This document shows, one piece after another, positions 1-5,252 of a stretch of 6,626 bases of DNA. The DNA comes from JBNJDW01 sp051745265 (GTDB lineage Bacteria > Pseudomonadota > Alphaproteobacteria > Micavibrionales > CSBR16-224). The stretch covers positions 1-6,626 of the forward strand of contig JBNJDW010000103.1 of assembly GCA_051745265.1 (NCBI GenBank), given 5' to 3'. The notes below the pieces were generated by a model. The model was not told where the DNA came from, searched no databases, and saw only the letters and a list, made by a program, of their open reading frames with translations. A program made the position numbers and the translations under genes. The stretch's first letter is position 1, and each line of letters starts with the position of its first letter.

Positions 1-159
1 GGGTTTTTTAGCTATATAGCTCCAATGGCTGATCACATCTATAGCGCGATCAAGGTCATTTTTTTCTATGCCCACAGAAGGCATATTTTCATAGGCATGA
101 ATCAGCAGGTCCGTTCCCGACGGAAGAGGGGGCTTGTTATTGTTAAATTCATTGCGCAT
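1..159 (-). CDS. Partial gene, fourth member of the tandem unknown family (N-terminus only)
   Basis: Function unknown. Reading the minus strand from the ATG at 159-157 gives 53 open codons that run off the left edge, so only the N-terminus is visible. It is a real gene by three signs. It has a ribosome binding site AGAGG (173-169) 9 nt before the ATG. It lies 16 nt after the stop of the preceding gene. Its protein resembles the N-terminus of that gene: PSGTDLLIHAYENMPSVG here against LNGTELLKYAYDHMPATG there, followed in both by a helix-like stretch ending in (S/G)(H/D)W. It is therefore a fourth paralogue, closest to the 204-aa protein, and probably translated from the same mRNA. No signal peptide or membrane segment is visible in the part seen. 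The C-terminal core shared by the other three lies outside the window. Confidence 0.8.
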   Translation of the reverse strand, partial: MRNEFNNNKPPLPSGTDLLIHAYENMPSVGIEKNDLDRAIDVISHWSYIAKKP

Positions 160-166
160 GATGGGA

Positions 167-173
167 CACCTCT
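167..173 (-). promoter_or_regulatory. Ribosome binding site of the partial fourth family gene
   Basis: AGAGGTG on the minus strand, with 9 nt between AGAGG and the ATG at 159. It fixes the start of the partial gene and contrasts with the first two family genes, which lack any such site. Confidence 0.65.
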
Positions 174-175
174 GA

Positions 176-790
176 TTAAAACTTATGGCCAAATCCATAG
201 GGGCTAAAATTCCGTTTCAGATTTTTGGGGTTTTCAATATGATGCATGAAATCTTTATGGTCCATCTCGGCAGTATTCAACATCTGGTTTTTTAAGGCTG
301 TCGCAACCTGTGGATCCAGGCCCATAATTTCAGAAATAATCTCAATACTTTCGCTGAGTGTTTTTAAGGCAGGAAGAATACGGTTTTGTTCAACACCTTT
401 TTGTAAACATGCCGGATTATCAATCAAGGCAAACAGGTCGCGGCCGGATTTAATGACAAAAAACAGAACGGATCCCGCTGTCCGGCGGCTGGCCAGCTCC
501 GGATTTTTTTGATAATTTGCCCGCAGAGTATCATTGAGGGTCTGAAGATCGCTATAGGATGCGCCCCTGCGTACCGGAGAGACCTTCCGCCTTTCACGCC
601 GCCATATTAATATTTGTATATGGCATTTGTTTGTCCAGTCACCAATACGGCTGACATCCCGGTTGATGGCATTTGTTCTGCGCCCTGTTGCCGGCATATG
701 ATCATAGGCGTATTTTAGCAATTCCGTACCATTTAGGGATTCGGGTGTGCGTTTGTCTTTGTGCAGACTGTTTTGTTCTGGGTGAGGCAT
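176..790 (-). CDS. Unknown protein, third member of the tandem family (204 aa)
   Basis: I do not recognise this protein. It is soluble-looking, with no signal peptide or clear membrane helix. Residues 99-186 align with the core of its two upstream neighbours. Shared points are a hydrophobic stretch ending in SGR (115-117, cf. TGR and AGR in the others), LPALKTLSESIEI (139-151), GLDP (157-160) and ALKNQMLN (165-172). The N-terminus (GTELLKYAYDHMPATG, about 21-36) matches the partial gene downstream better than the two upstream ones. Residues 64-75 are rich in arginine (RRERRK...RR), absent from the others, which might contact nucleic acid; that is a guess. The ATG at 790 lies 4 nt after the preceding stop, with GGGGA (805-801) inside that gene's 3' end as ribosome binding site, so translational coupling is likely. 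Confidence 0.8.
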   Translation of the reverse strand: MPHPEQNSLHKDKRTPESLNGTELLKYAYDHMPATGRRTNAINRDVSRIGDWTNKCHIQILIWRRERRKVSPVRRGASYSDLQTLNDTLRANYQKNPELASRRTAGSVLFFVIKSGRDLFALIDNPACLQKGVEQNRILPALKTLSESIEIISEIMGLDPQVATALKNQMLNTAEMDHKDFMHHIENPKNLKRNFSPYGFGHKF

Positions 791-794
791 TTTA

Positions 795-1553
795 TCATCT
801 TCCCCGTTGTGTTTTCAGCCAGGCTCTGTGCTGCGCTATAAGCTCGCCTGACAGGTTTGATCTGACAGATTTTACAATATCGACCATCTTGTCTTTTTCA
901 AAAGGTACAGGATTGAGCATTTCATCTTTAAGCGCGGCTATGGTCTTTTGATCAAGCCCTGCAAAGCGGCTACCAAAGAAATCAATGGTCTCGGAAATAT
1001 TTTTAAGCGCCTTAATTGTTATGGCCTGCCCGGACGAAGATTTGCCAAGATTTTCTTTCTGGTGCCGGGCAATTATACGTCCGGCGTCTATTCCAGTAAT
1101 AAGTATGCCCCATAGCAGTTCACCATCAAGGTTGAGAGGGGCTGAATCTGCCTTTTTCGTCATAATTTCAAGGGCATTGCCGAGATCTGTAATATAGGTA
1201 AAGGGTATACGGTCAAGCACCGGGCCGCCCGCTTCTTCCAACACATACCATCTAAATTCTGGATGAGTGGCTCTATGGGCAAGTTTGTAAAAATTCCAAC
1301 TGTTTACATTGTCGGTGCAGGCCGCTTTATTAATGGATAAGTGCCATTTAATAAAGAACCGTTGGGCTTGATCGGCATATTCAGCTTTGTTGAGTTCTTT
1401 TGCCGGCTGTGTGGAAAGATAAAAATTATCATTCTGCCGTCGACATTGGCATAATATCCTTTTCAGGACATCCTCCATTAAAGCTTCCCGTGACGGCAGC
1501 GTCTTGCGCGCGGCATCGGCGCCATTGAAATGCGTATCAAGATTCTCTGACAT
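795..1553 (-). CDS. Unknown protein, second member of the tandem family (252 aa)
   Basis: Function unknown; no membrane or export signal seen. It pairs with the 267-aa protein encoded just upstream over its whole length. Both begin MS(D/E), have FN at residues 9-10, then RE(S/A)LME.VL (22-30), a variable middle, and a common core: LDGE.LW (142-148), GI..GR (154-159), LK.I.E.I (183-190), FAGL (197-200), ALKDEMLNP (207-215) and PF(D/E)K (217-220). The variable middle differs in sequence and length, which is where specificity could lie. The start at 1553 is firm: an in-frame TAA stands four codons upstream (1565-1563), and the paralogue begins at the same place. No Shine-Dalgarno is visible; a promoter-like pair lies right before the ATG. 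The protein is rich in aromatic residues between 65 and 105. The next gene starts 4 nt after its stop. Confidence 0.85.
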   Translation of the reverse strand: MSENLDTHFNGADAARKTLPSREALMEDVLKRILCQCRRQNDNFYLSTQPAKELNKAEYADQAQRFFIKWHLSINKAACTDNVNSWNFYKLAHRATHPEFRWYVLEEAGGPVLDRIPFTYITDLGNALEIMTKKADSAPLNLDGELLWGILITGIDAGRIIARHQKENLGKSSSGQAITIKALKNISETIDFFGSRFAGLDQKTIAALKDEMLNPVPFEKDKMVDIVKSVRSNLSGELIAQHRAWLKTQRGR

Positions 1554-1559
1554 GTCAAA

Positions 1560-1588
1560 TTGTTAACATAACGCAAGGGGCGGGTCAA
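1560..1588 (-). promoter_or_regulatory. Putative leaderless promoter of the 252-aa family gene
   Basis: Minus strand: TTGACC (1588-1583), a 17-nt spacer and TAACAA (1565-1560), ending 7 nt from the A of the ATG at 1553. Transcription would then start at or next to the ATG. The -35 is good; the -10 matches the consensus at only 3 of 6 positions. Support comes from the same arrangement and similar sequence (GTTATGTTAA, AATT) before the upstream paralogue. Confidence 0.45.
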
Positions 1589-1600
1589 TATCCTAAATTT

Positions 1601-2404
1601 CTACCTTGAAGGTCCGCGGCGGTTATTACGGGCAATTTCCTCTTCGAGCCAGAGCAGCGTACTTTTTTCCGGCTGCGGTTTTTGTCTGGAGTATATGCCT
1701 GATTTGTATTTAATGTATGTAAGCGCCTTTTTGTCAAAGGGACGGGGGTTCAGCATTTCATCTTTAAGCGCGGTGACCATTTGTGGCGGCAGACCGGCAA
1801 AAACATTGCCGAGCAGTTCAATATTTTCCGTTATAGCTTTCAGACTGTTTAGGGGCTTGTCTTGGCAGGCGCTTGTTCTTCGAAGTTCGTTACCCAGCTG
1901 GGCGGCGACAGATCTACCGGTTTCAATACCTGCGACCAAAGTATCCCAGAGCCATTCGCCATCAAGTTTGAGTGTCCGTTTAGCGCTATTGGCGGATATT
2001 TCCCGGTTAACCTGCGAGAGGCTGATGCGAAACCAGTCTGAGGGGCCTAGGCTCATGCCGATGCGTCTTGGTTGTTTTAATCGCTGCCAAGGGTCATCGG
2101 GCGGCCCCAGATTGACGATCGGTTTCAGGCCCCAGGCGTTCCACTTATCTGTAATGTGCAGGTTGTGCTGCGCAGAGATAAACCAGTTTTCAAGAAAATG
2201 AAGTAAGAAATCAGCATCTTCGGTCTTGCCGTTAGTTTTGCCGGATGGTGTGCTGATCAGGGTTGCAACACGGCCGCGTTTTGGATCTGATTTGGACACT
2301 GAAAATATGTGTTGTAAGACCGCTTCCATTAAAGATTCACGCGTCAGACCGGATCCGTCCGCCGTACTTGCTGCATTGAAATCTTTTTTATAAGGGTCTG
2401 ACAT
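1601..2404 (-). CDS. Unknown protein, first member of the tandem family (267 aa)
   Basis: Function unknown. This is the longest member and the first after tRNA-Phe. No signal peptide or transmembrane helix is apparent, so it is probably cytoplasmic. The N-terminal part (L20-TRESLMEAVLQHIF-34) and the core at 146-231 (KLDGEWLWD, GIETGR at 159-164, LKAITENIELLG, FAGLPPQ, ALKDEMLNP at 212-220, PFDKK) match the 252-aa neighbour closely. The middle (about 85-140) is rich in Trp and Pro (KWNAWG, DPWQR, SDWFR) and is not shared. The tail is charged (WLEEEIARNNRR). The ATG at 2404 is the only start after an in-frame TAG eight codons upstream. There is no Shine-Dalgarno, and a promoter pair sits just before the ATG. 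A 47-nt gap separates it from the next member. A stand-alone regulator, effector or immunity-type protein are all possible; the sequence does not decide. Confidence 0.85.
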   Translation of the reverse strand: MSDPYKKDFNAASTADGSGLTRESLMEAVLQHIFSVSKSDPKRGRVATLISTPSGKTNGKTEDADFLLHFLENWFISAQHNLHITDKWNAWGLKPIVNLGPPDDPWQRLKQPRRIGMSLGPSDWFRISLSQVNREISANSAKRTLKLDGEWLWDTLVAGIETGRSVAAQLGNELRRTSACQDKPLNSLKAITENIELLGNVFAGLPPQMVTALKDEMLNPRPFDKKALTYIKYKSGIYSRQKPQPEKSTLLWLEEEIARNNRRGPSR

Positions 2405-2411
2405 GGCATAA

Positions 2412-2440
2412 TTTTTAACATAACCCTATAAGGGCGTCAA
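2412..2440 (-). promoter_or_regulatory. Putative leaderless promoter of the 267-aa family gene
   Basis: Minus strand: TTGACG (2440-2435), a 17-nt spacer and TAAAAA (2417-2412), which ends 8 nt from the A of the ATG at 2404. There is no room for a ribosome binding site, so a leaderless mRNA is predicted. Similar sequence and the same spacing occur before the next paralogue. Confidence 0.5.
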
Positions 2441-2491
2441 ATGTAAAAGTATTTAAGTTTGTCATTACAGGAAAATACGATAAAGAAGAAA

Positions 2492-2566
2492 TGGTGCCCG
2501 AGGGCGGATTTGAACCACCGACACGGGGATTTTCAATCCCCTGCTCTACCCCTGAGCTACTCGGGC
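2492..2566 (-). tRNA. tRNA-Phe (anticodon GAA)
   Basis: A complete 75-nt cloverleaf on the minus strand. The acceptor stem is GCCCGAG/CTCGGGC, the D arm GCTC/GAGC with loop AGGGGTA, and the anticodon stem GGGGA/TCCCC around loop TTGAAAA (anticodon GAA). The variable loop is 5 nt, and the T arm is GGTGG/CCGCC with loop TTCAAAT. The discriminator base is A and the CCA end is encoded in the DNA. It lies downstream of rng on the same strand but has its own promoter. The unknown gene family begins just past its 3' end. The sequence after CCA is T-rich without a clear hairpin. Confidence 0.97.
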
Positions 2567-2596
2567 CGTATTGAAGTGTGGGGTAGCGTAGGCAGA

Positions 2597-2625
2597 TTTA
2601 TAAGTGAAAAGCGTAAGGATGTCCA
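2597..2625 (-). promoter_or_regulatory. Promoter of tRNA-Phe
   Basis: Minus strand: TGGACA (2625-2620), a 17-nt spacer and TATAAA (2602-2597), five of six matches to the sigma-70 consensus in each box. The predicted start near 2590 leaves a leader of about 24 nt before the mature tRNA 5' end at 2566. This lets the tRNA be made independently of the operon upstream. Confidence 0.7.
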
Positions 2626-2651
2626 GAGCTTATCAGCAAAAAAACCTAATT

Positions 2652-3827
2652 TTACGCTTTATACTTTTCCAGAAGGCTTCCGGTGCGGCGGGTGCGGGTG
2701 ATTTCGAGGATCCCCAACCGGGTAAAACCATGAACCTGTGTATTGCCCGGGTCATCTTCAAGCATTTTTTCCAGATTGGAAATCAGATCATAGCGATCGC
2801 TGCGCAGGCGCATAGAAATGAAATCAACCAAAACAGCCCCGCTGATGTTCCGAATGCGGATCTGACGAACGATTTGTTTTGCGGCCTCTAAATTGACGGT
2901 TTTAATATCTCCGCCATCCCCGCGGTTAAGGTCAACCACCGTCATGGCGTGAGTGGGTTCGATGATCAGGCTACCGCCGTTGGGCAGGGGGACATATGGT
3001 TCCAAAGCCTCTTCAATAATCTGATGGATATCATGCATTTCGAAAAGGTCGATTTTATGTTCAGGCGAGATAATTAATTTTTCGCTTAACTGAGGAATAT
3101 GATCATCACACCATTTACGGACAAAATCGGGCTGACCGCTTTCGGTCATTTCTATTCGGCTTACAGCCTGACCGGCATAATCAATCAAGGCCCGGCATAC
3201 CGCATTCGGGCCTTTATGCAACATCCGGGGCGTACCAGGGTTATCGCGGCGCATATCTTGTAAGTTAGACCAAAGCGTGCGCAGGATTTTTGCCTCCTGT
3301 ACCAGTGCATCCGTATCAGCCTTTTCTGCGGCTGAGCGTATAATCCATCCGCCTTGTGTTCTCAGTTCTTGCGCGATTTTAAAAATGTCTTCATTGCTGA
3401 CCTGACGGGAGACAGTGACTTTGTTGGCAGACGGGCTAAAAGAAAGCAGCCGTCCCGGCAAATAAAGCTTCATTGTCAGGCGCGACAGTTTACGATTTTC
3501 AAAGGGTGTTTTCTGACGGCCTTCGGCTTTGACCTGGACAATGACGGTCTCACCAGGGGCGAGCAGGGAGGTTATTTTTTCTGTGCGTGAATCAAGACCC
3601 GGTTTATAGATATGTTTTAAGGGCAGGATACCCTGCTGATTGCCGCCAATATTGATGAAGGCGACATCCAGAGCCTTGTCTATCTTATCAACCGTGCCCA
3701 GATAAATAGAGCCCCATAACGGAAAGGCTTCTTTAGAATCAACATACAGATCAGTGACCGAACCGCCCTTTAAAACAGCGGCATGTAACTGATTGTCAAT
3801 TTTCTGGGCGATTATTTCGATCGACAT
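2652..3827 (-). CDS. rng: Ribonuclease G/E family endoribonuclease (Rne/Rng)
   Basis: Single-strand-specific endoribonuclease of the RNase E/G family, which in bacteria processes rRNA ends and decays mRNA in the cytoplasm. The 391-aa protein has an S1-type RNA-binding domain (about 36-120; GSIYLGTVDKI, VAFINIG, GILPL). The DNase I-like catalytic core carries two metal-binding aspartates, D299 in VVDLNRGD and D335 in VDFISM, followed by GILEITRTRR (372-381). It ends about ten residues later, so the CPxCxGxG zinc-link cysteines used in E. coli RNase E/G to build the dimer are missing. Alphaproteobacterial members beside maf are often short, so this may be normal. The ATG at 3827 lies inside the 3' end of maf (32-nt overlap, different frame), suggesting coupled translation. 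A weak AGGGA lies about 14 nt upstream. The yacG gene that often follows in this class is absent. Confidence 0.93.
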   Translation of the reverse strand: MSIEIIAQKIDNQLHAAVLKGGSVTDLYVDSKEAFPLWGSIYLGTVDKIDKALDVAFINIGGNQQGILPLKHIYKPGLDSRTEKITSLLAPGETVIVQVKAEGRQKTPFENRKLSRLTMKLYLPGRLLSFSPSANKVTVSRQVSNEDIFKIAQELRTQGGWIIRSAAEKADTDALVQEAKILRTLWSNLQDMRRDNPGTPRMLHKGPNAVCRALIDYAGQAVSRIEMTESGQPDFVRKWCDDHIPQLSEKLIISPEHKIDLFEMHDIHQIIEEALEPYVPLPNGGSLIIEPTHAMTVVDLNRGDGGDIKTVNLEAAKQIVRQIRIRNISGAVLVDFISMRLRSDRYDLISNLEKMLEDDPGNTQVHGFTRLGILEITRTRRTGSLLEKYKA

Positions 3828-4416
3828 GATTGGTGATATATCCCTGACCGTTTAAAAGTTGTGCAGAATCATACAATGATAACCCTACTACATTAGTATA
3901 GGAACCTTGAAGAAAAGTTACAAATGTTGCGGCAAAGCCCTGAATGGCGTAGCCACCGGCCTTGCCATGCCATTCTTTACTTTGGATATAGGATTCTATG
4001 TCATCGCGATGCAGGCGTTTAAAGCTGACGGTTGTCAGAACGACGCGGTGGGTCAGCCTGCCGTCCGGGGTGATCAGGGCAATACCGCCGTAAATTCGGT
4101 GCCGTCGTCCGGACAATAATTTCAAGCATTGGCGTGCTGTGGCTTCGTCTTCGGCTTTGGGCAGAATTCGGCGGCCACAGGCGACTGTTGTATCAGCGGC
4201 CAGAATATAGCTGTTCTCTGTTTCGGGTTTATTCAGAACGGTTTGTGCTTTGGCGCAGGCAATACGGGTGACGTAATCGCGCGGCAGTTCTTTGGTATGT
4301 GCCGTTTCATCAATATCGGCGGGTAGAACGAGATCCGGTGTAATATGAATCTGTTGCAAAAGATCAAGGCGCCGTGGCGATGCCGAGGCCAGAACCAGCT
4401 TTGGAGAAGATGCCAC
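3796..4416 (-). CDS. maf: Maf family nucleoside triphosphate pyrophosphatase (YhdE-like)
   Basis: Maf proteins hydrolyse non-canonical or excess nucleoside triphosphates to the monophosphate and pyrophosphate, cleaning the nucleotide pool in the cytoplasm. The 206-aa sequence shows the family marks: LASASPRRLDLL (9-20) forming the phosphate-binding start, the acidic residue D75 in AADTTV, LSGRRH (101-106), and KAGGYAIQG (152-160) followed by GSYTNVVGLSL. The ADT and KAGGYAIQG forms agree with the YhdE branch (dTTP/UTP) rather than the YceF branch (7-methyl-GTP); this assignment is by motif only. The start is GTG (4416-4414), with AAAGG (4430-4426) 9 nt upstream and 14 nt after the infA stop. 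Its last 32 nt overlap the start of rng. The C-terminal tail (about 195-206) runs past the family core and is polar. Confidence 0.94.
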   Translation of the reverse strand: MASSPKLVLASASPRRLDLLQQIHITPDLVLPADIDETAHTKELPRDYVTRIACAKAQTVLNKPETENSYILAADTTVACGRRILPKAEDEATARQCLKLLSGRRHRIYGGIALITPDGRLTHRVVLTTVSFKRLHRDDIESYIQSKEWHGKAGGYAIQGFAATFVTFLQGSYTNVVGLSLYDSAQLLNGQGYITNHVDRNNRPEN

Positions 4417-4430
4417 TGAAAAAGACCTTT

Positions 4431-4649
4431 TTATTTAAAGCGAAAGGTAATGCGGCCTTTGGTCAGATCGTAAGGGGTCATTTCGACCGTAACTTTGTCA
4501 CCGGCCAGAACGCGGATCCGGTTTTTACGCATCCGGCCAGAGGTATGCGCGATGATTTCATGTTCGTTTTCCAGTTTTACCCGGAACATGGCATTGGGCA
4601 GTAATTCTGTTACAACGCCGTCAAATTCCATTGAATCTTCTTTTGACAT
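4431..4649 (-). CDS. infA: Translation initiation factor IF-1
   Basis: IF-1 binds the A site of the 30S ribosomal subunit and works with IF-2 and IF-3 in initiation. The 72-aa protein has the standard length and an OB (S1-like) fold over its full length. It follows the known IF-1 sequence closely, with LPNAMFRVKLEN (17-28), the basic RMRKNRIRVL segment (39-48) that contacts 16S rRNA, and GDKVTVEMTPYDLTKGRI (50-67). The ATG at 4649 is preceded by AAGGGA about 6 nt away. It is second in the operon after the UPF0262 gene (18-nt gap) and before maf (14-nt gap). No promoter of its own is apparent. Confidence 0.98.
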   Translation of the reverse strand: MSKEDSMEFDGVVTELLPNAMFRVKLENEHEIIAHTSGRMRKNRIRVLAGDKVTVEMTPYDLTKGRITFRFK

Positions 4650-4667
4650 GTATATCCCTTAATTTGT

Positions 4668-5153
4668 TTAAAGTTCTGCTATTCTTATATGCAAAACACA
4701 GATAAGTGTAAAGAGTTGTCTTGCTGTGGCAAAATCGCAATCCGCATATTTGCCAAGCTTTTTGACCAGATATTCAGCGCCTTCGTTATGAATGGCCCGA
4801 CGGCCCATATCAATGGCCTCAATTTTACCGGTATCGCCAGCGCGCGCCATCTTAAAAAAACTGTCGCACATCGTAAAATAATCTTTAATCGTCTTTTTTA
4901 AAGATTTCAGACCGGTATCAATCGTGGTCAGGTGTTGATCATGGCGATCATAAAGCTCGATCACAAGATTGGGGCCGACAATTTCAAGGGTCAGCTTATA
5001 AGGCTGCCGGTCTTCATAGCCGGTCAGGACGAATCGATTATGGTGCAGCAGATCTGATAAAGCGCGGTGACGCTCCATCTCAATTTCAGGGCTGCGGCGC
5101 AGGGCTTTTTCGCCGATGAGTTTTACGGAGATGATAGAGTTTTCTTCGGTCAT
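4668..5153 (-). CDS. UPF0262 family protein
   Basis: Conserved protein of unknown function, restricted largely to Alphaproteobacteria and normally found next to infA. The 161-aa length fits the family. Recognisable blocks are EMERHRALSDLL (25-36), PYKLTLEIVGPNLVIEL (51-67), the central KDYF.MCDSF (90-99), the hallmark IEAIDMGRRAIHNEG (111-125), and FATARQLFTLICVL (141-154). No signal peptide or membrane helix, so cytoplasmic. The ATG at 5153 is the first possible start: an in-frame TAA lies three codons upstream. No Shine-Dalgarno precedes it, but a TATAAA box does, so the operon may begin with a leaderless mRNA. In many relatives a phosphatase-like gene lies between this gene and infA; here they are adjacent. 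Confidence 0.92.
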   Translation of the reverse strand: MTEENSIISVKLIGEKALRRSPEIEMERHRALSDLLHHNRFVLTGYEDRQPYKLTLEIVGPNLVIELYDRHDQHLTTIDTGLKSLKKTIKDYFTMCDSFFKMARAGDTGKIEAIDMGRRAIHNEGAEYLVKKLGKYADCDFATARQLFTLICVLHIRIAEL

Positions 5154-5158
5154 AAGGC

Positions 5159-5187
5159 TTTATATCGCAAATAGGGTGAGATGCCCA
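5159..5187 (-). promoter_or_regulatory. Possible promoter of the UPF0262-infA-maf-rng operon
   Basis: Minus strand: TGGGCA (5187-5182, 4 of 6), a 17-nt spacer and TATAAA (5164-5159, 5 of 6). The -10 ends 6 nt from the A of the ATG at 5153, again a leaderless layout. The -35 is weak and the call rests mainly on the -10 and on the missing ribosome binding site. Confidence 0.35.
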
Positions 5188-5198
5188 GCACAGTTTGG

Positions 5199-5227
5199 TT
5201 GACATAATGTTAACGTTTTGTTAATAT
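5199..5227 (+). promoter_or_regulatory. Promoter of the NCYAYAL-motif gene, with inverted repeat
   Basis: Plus strand: a perfect -35 TTGACA (5199-5204), a 17-nt spacer and -10 TAATAT (5222-5227, 4 of 6). The predicted start is near 5234. An inverted repeat TTAAC-N5-GTTAA (5210-5224) covers the spacer and the first half of the -10 and could be a repressor site. The opposite operon starts at 5153, so the two promoters are divergent within 99 nt. Confidence 0.65.
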
Positions 5228-5241
5228 TTTTTCTTGATCTC

Positions 5242-5246
5242 AGGAG
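5242..5246 (+). promoter_or_regulatory. Ribosome binding site of the NCYAYAL-motif gene
   Basis: AGGAG, 6 nt before the ATG at 5253. It is the strongest Shine-Dalgarno in the window and settles the start. Confidence 0.85.
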
Positions 5247-5252
5247 ACGGCG

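Noticed and set aside
246..512. Plus-strand open frame of 88 codons
   Set aside because: Antisense shadow of the 204-aa family gene, whose frame is supported by paralogues.
1695..2201. Plus-strand open frame of 168 codons
   Set aside because: It lies fully inside the 267-aa family gene on the other strand, lacks a ribosome binding site, and shows no recognisable protein pattern.
1..2404. Second copy of the tRNA-Phe 3' end as an attachment site
   Set aside because: Reading through the region by eye found no repeat of the T arm or acceptor sequence.
2417..2422. TATGTT as the -10 box of the 267-aa gene
   Set aside because: It lies only 12 nt from the TTGACG box, too close for a normal promoter; TAAAAA at 17 nt fits better and the same spacing recurs in the paralogue.
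2441..2491. T-rich stretch after tRNA-Phe as an intrinsic terminator
   Set aside because: No stem-loop could be found ahead of the T residues; termination there may be factor-dependent or rely on the tRNA fold, but nothing specific supports it.
2638..2644. Run of seven T on the minus strand after rng, as a possible terminator
   Set aside because: No stem precedes it. The only nearby hairpin (CCGGAA-GCC-TTCTGG) lies inside rng and is followed by A-rich, not T-rich, sequence.
2459..2701. Plus-strand open frame of 80 codons containing ADLNHRHGDFQS
   Set aside because: It is the antisense reading of tRNA-Phe, a well-known source of false proteins, and extends into the end of rng.
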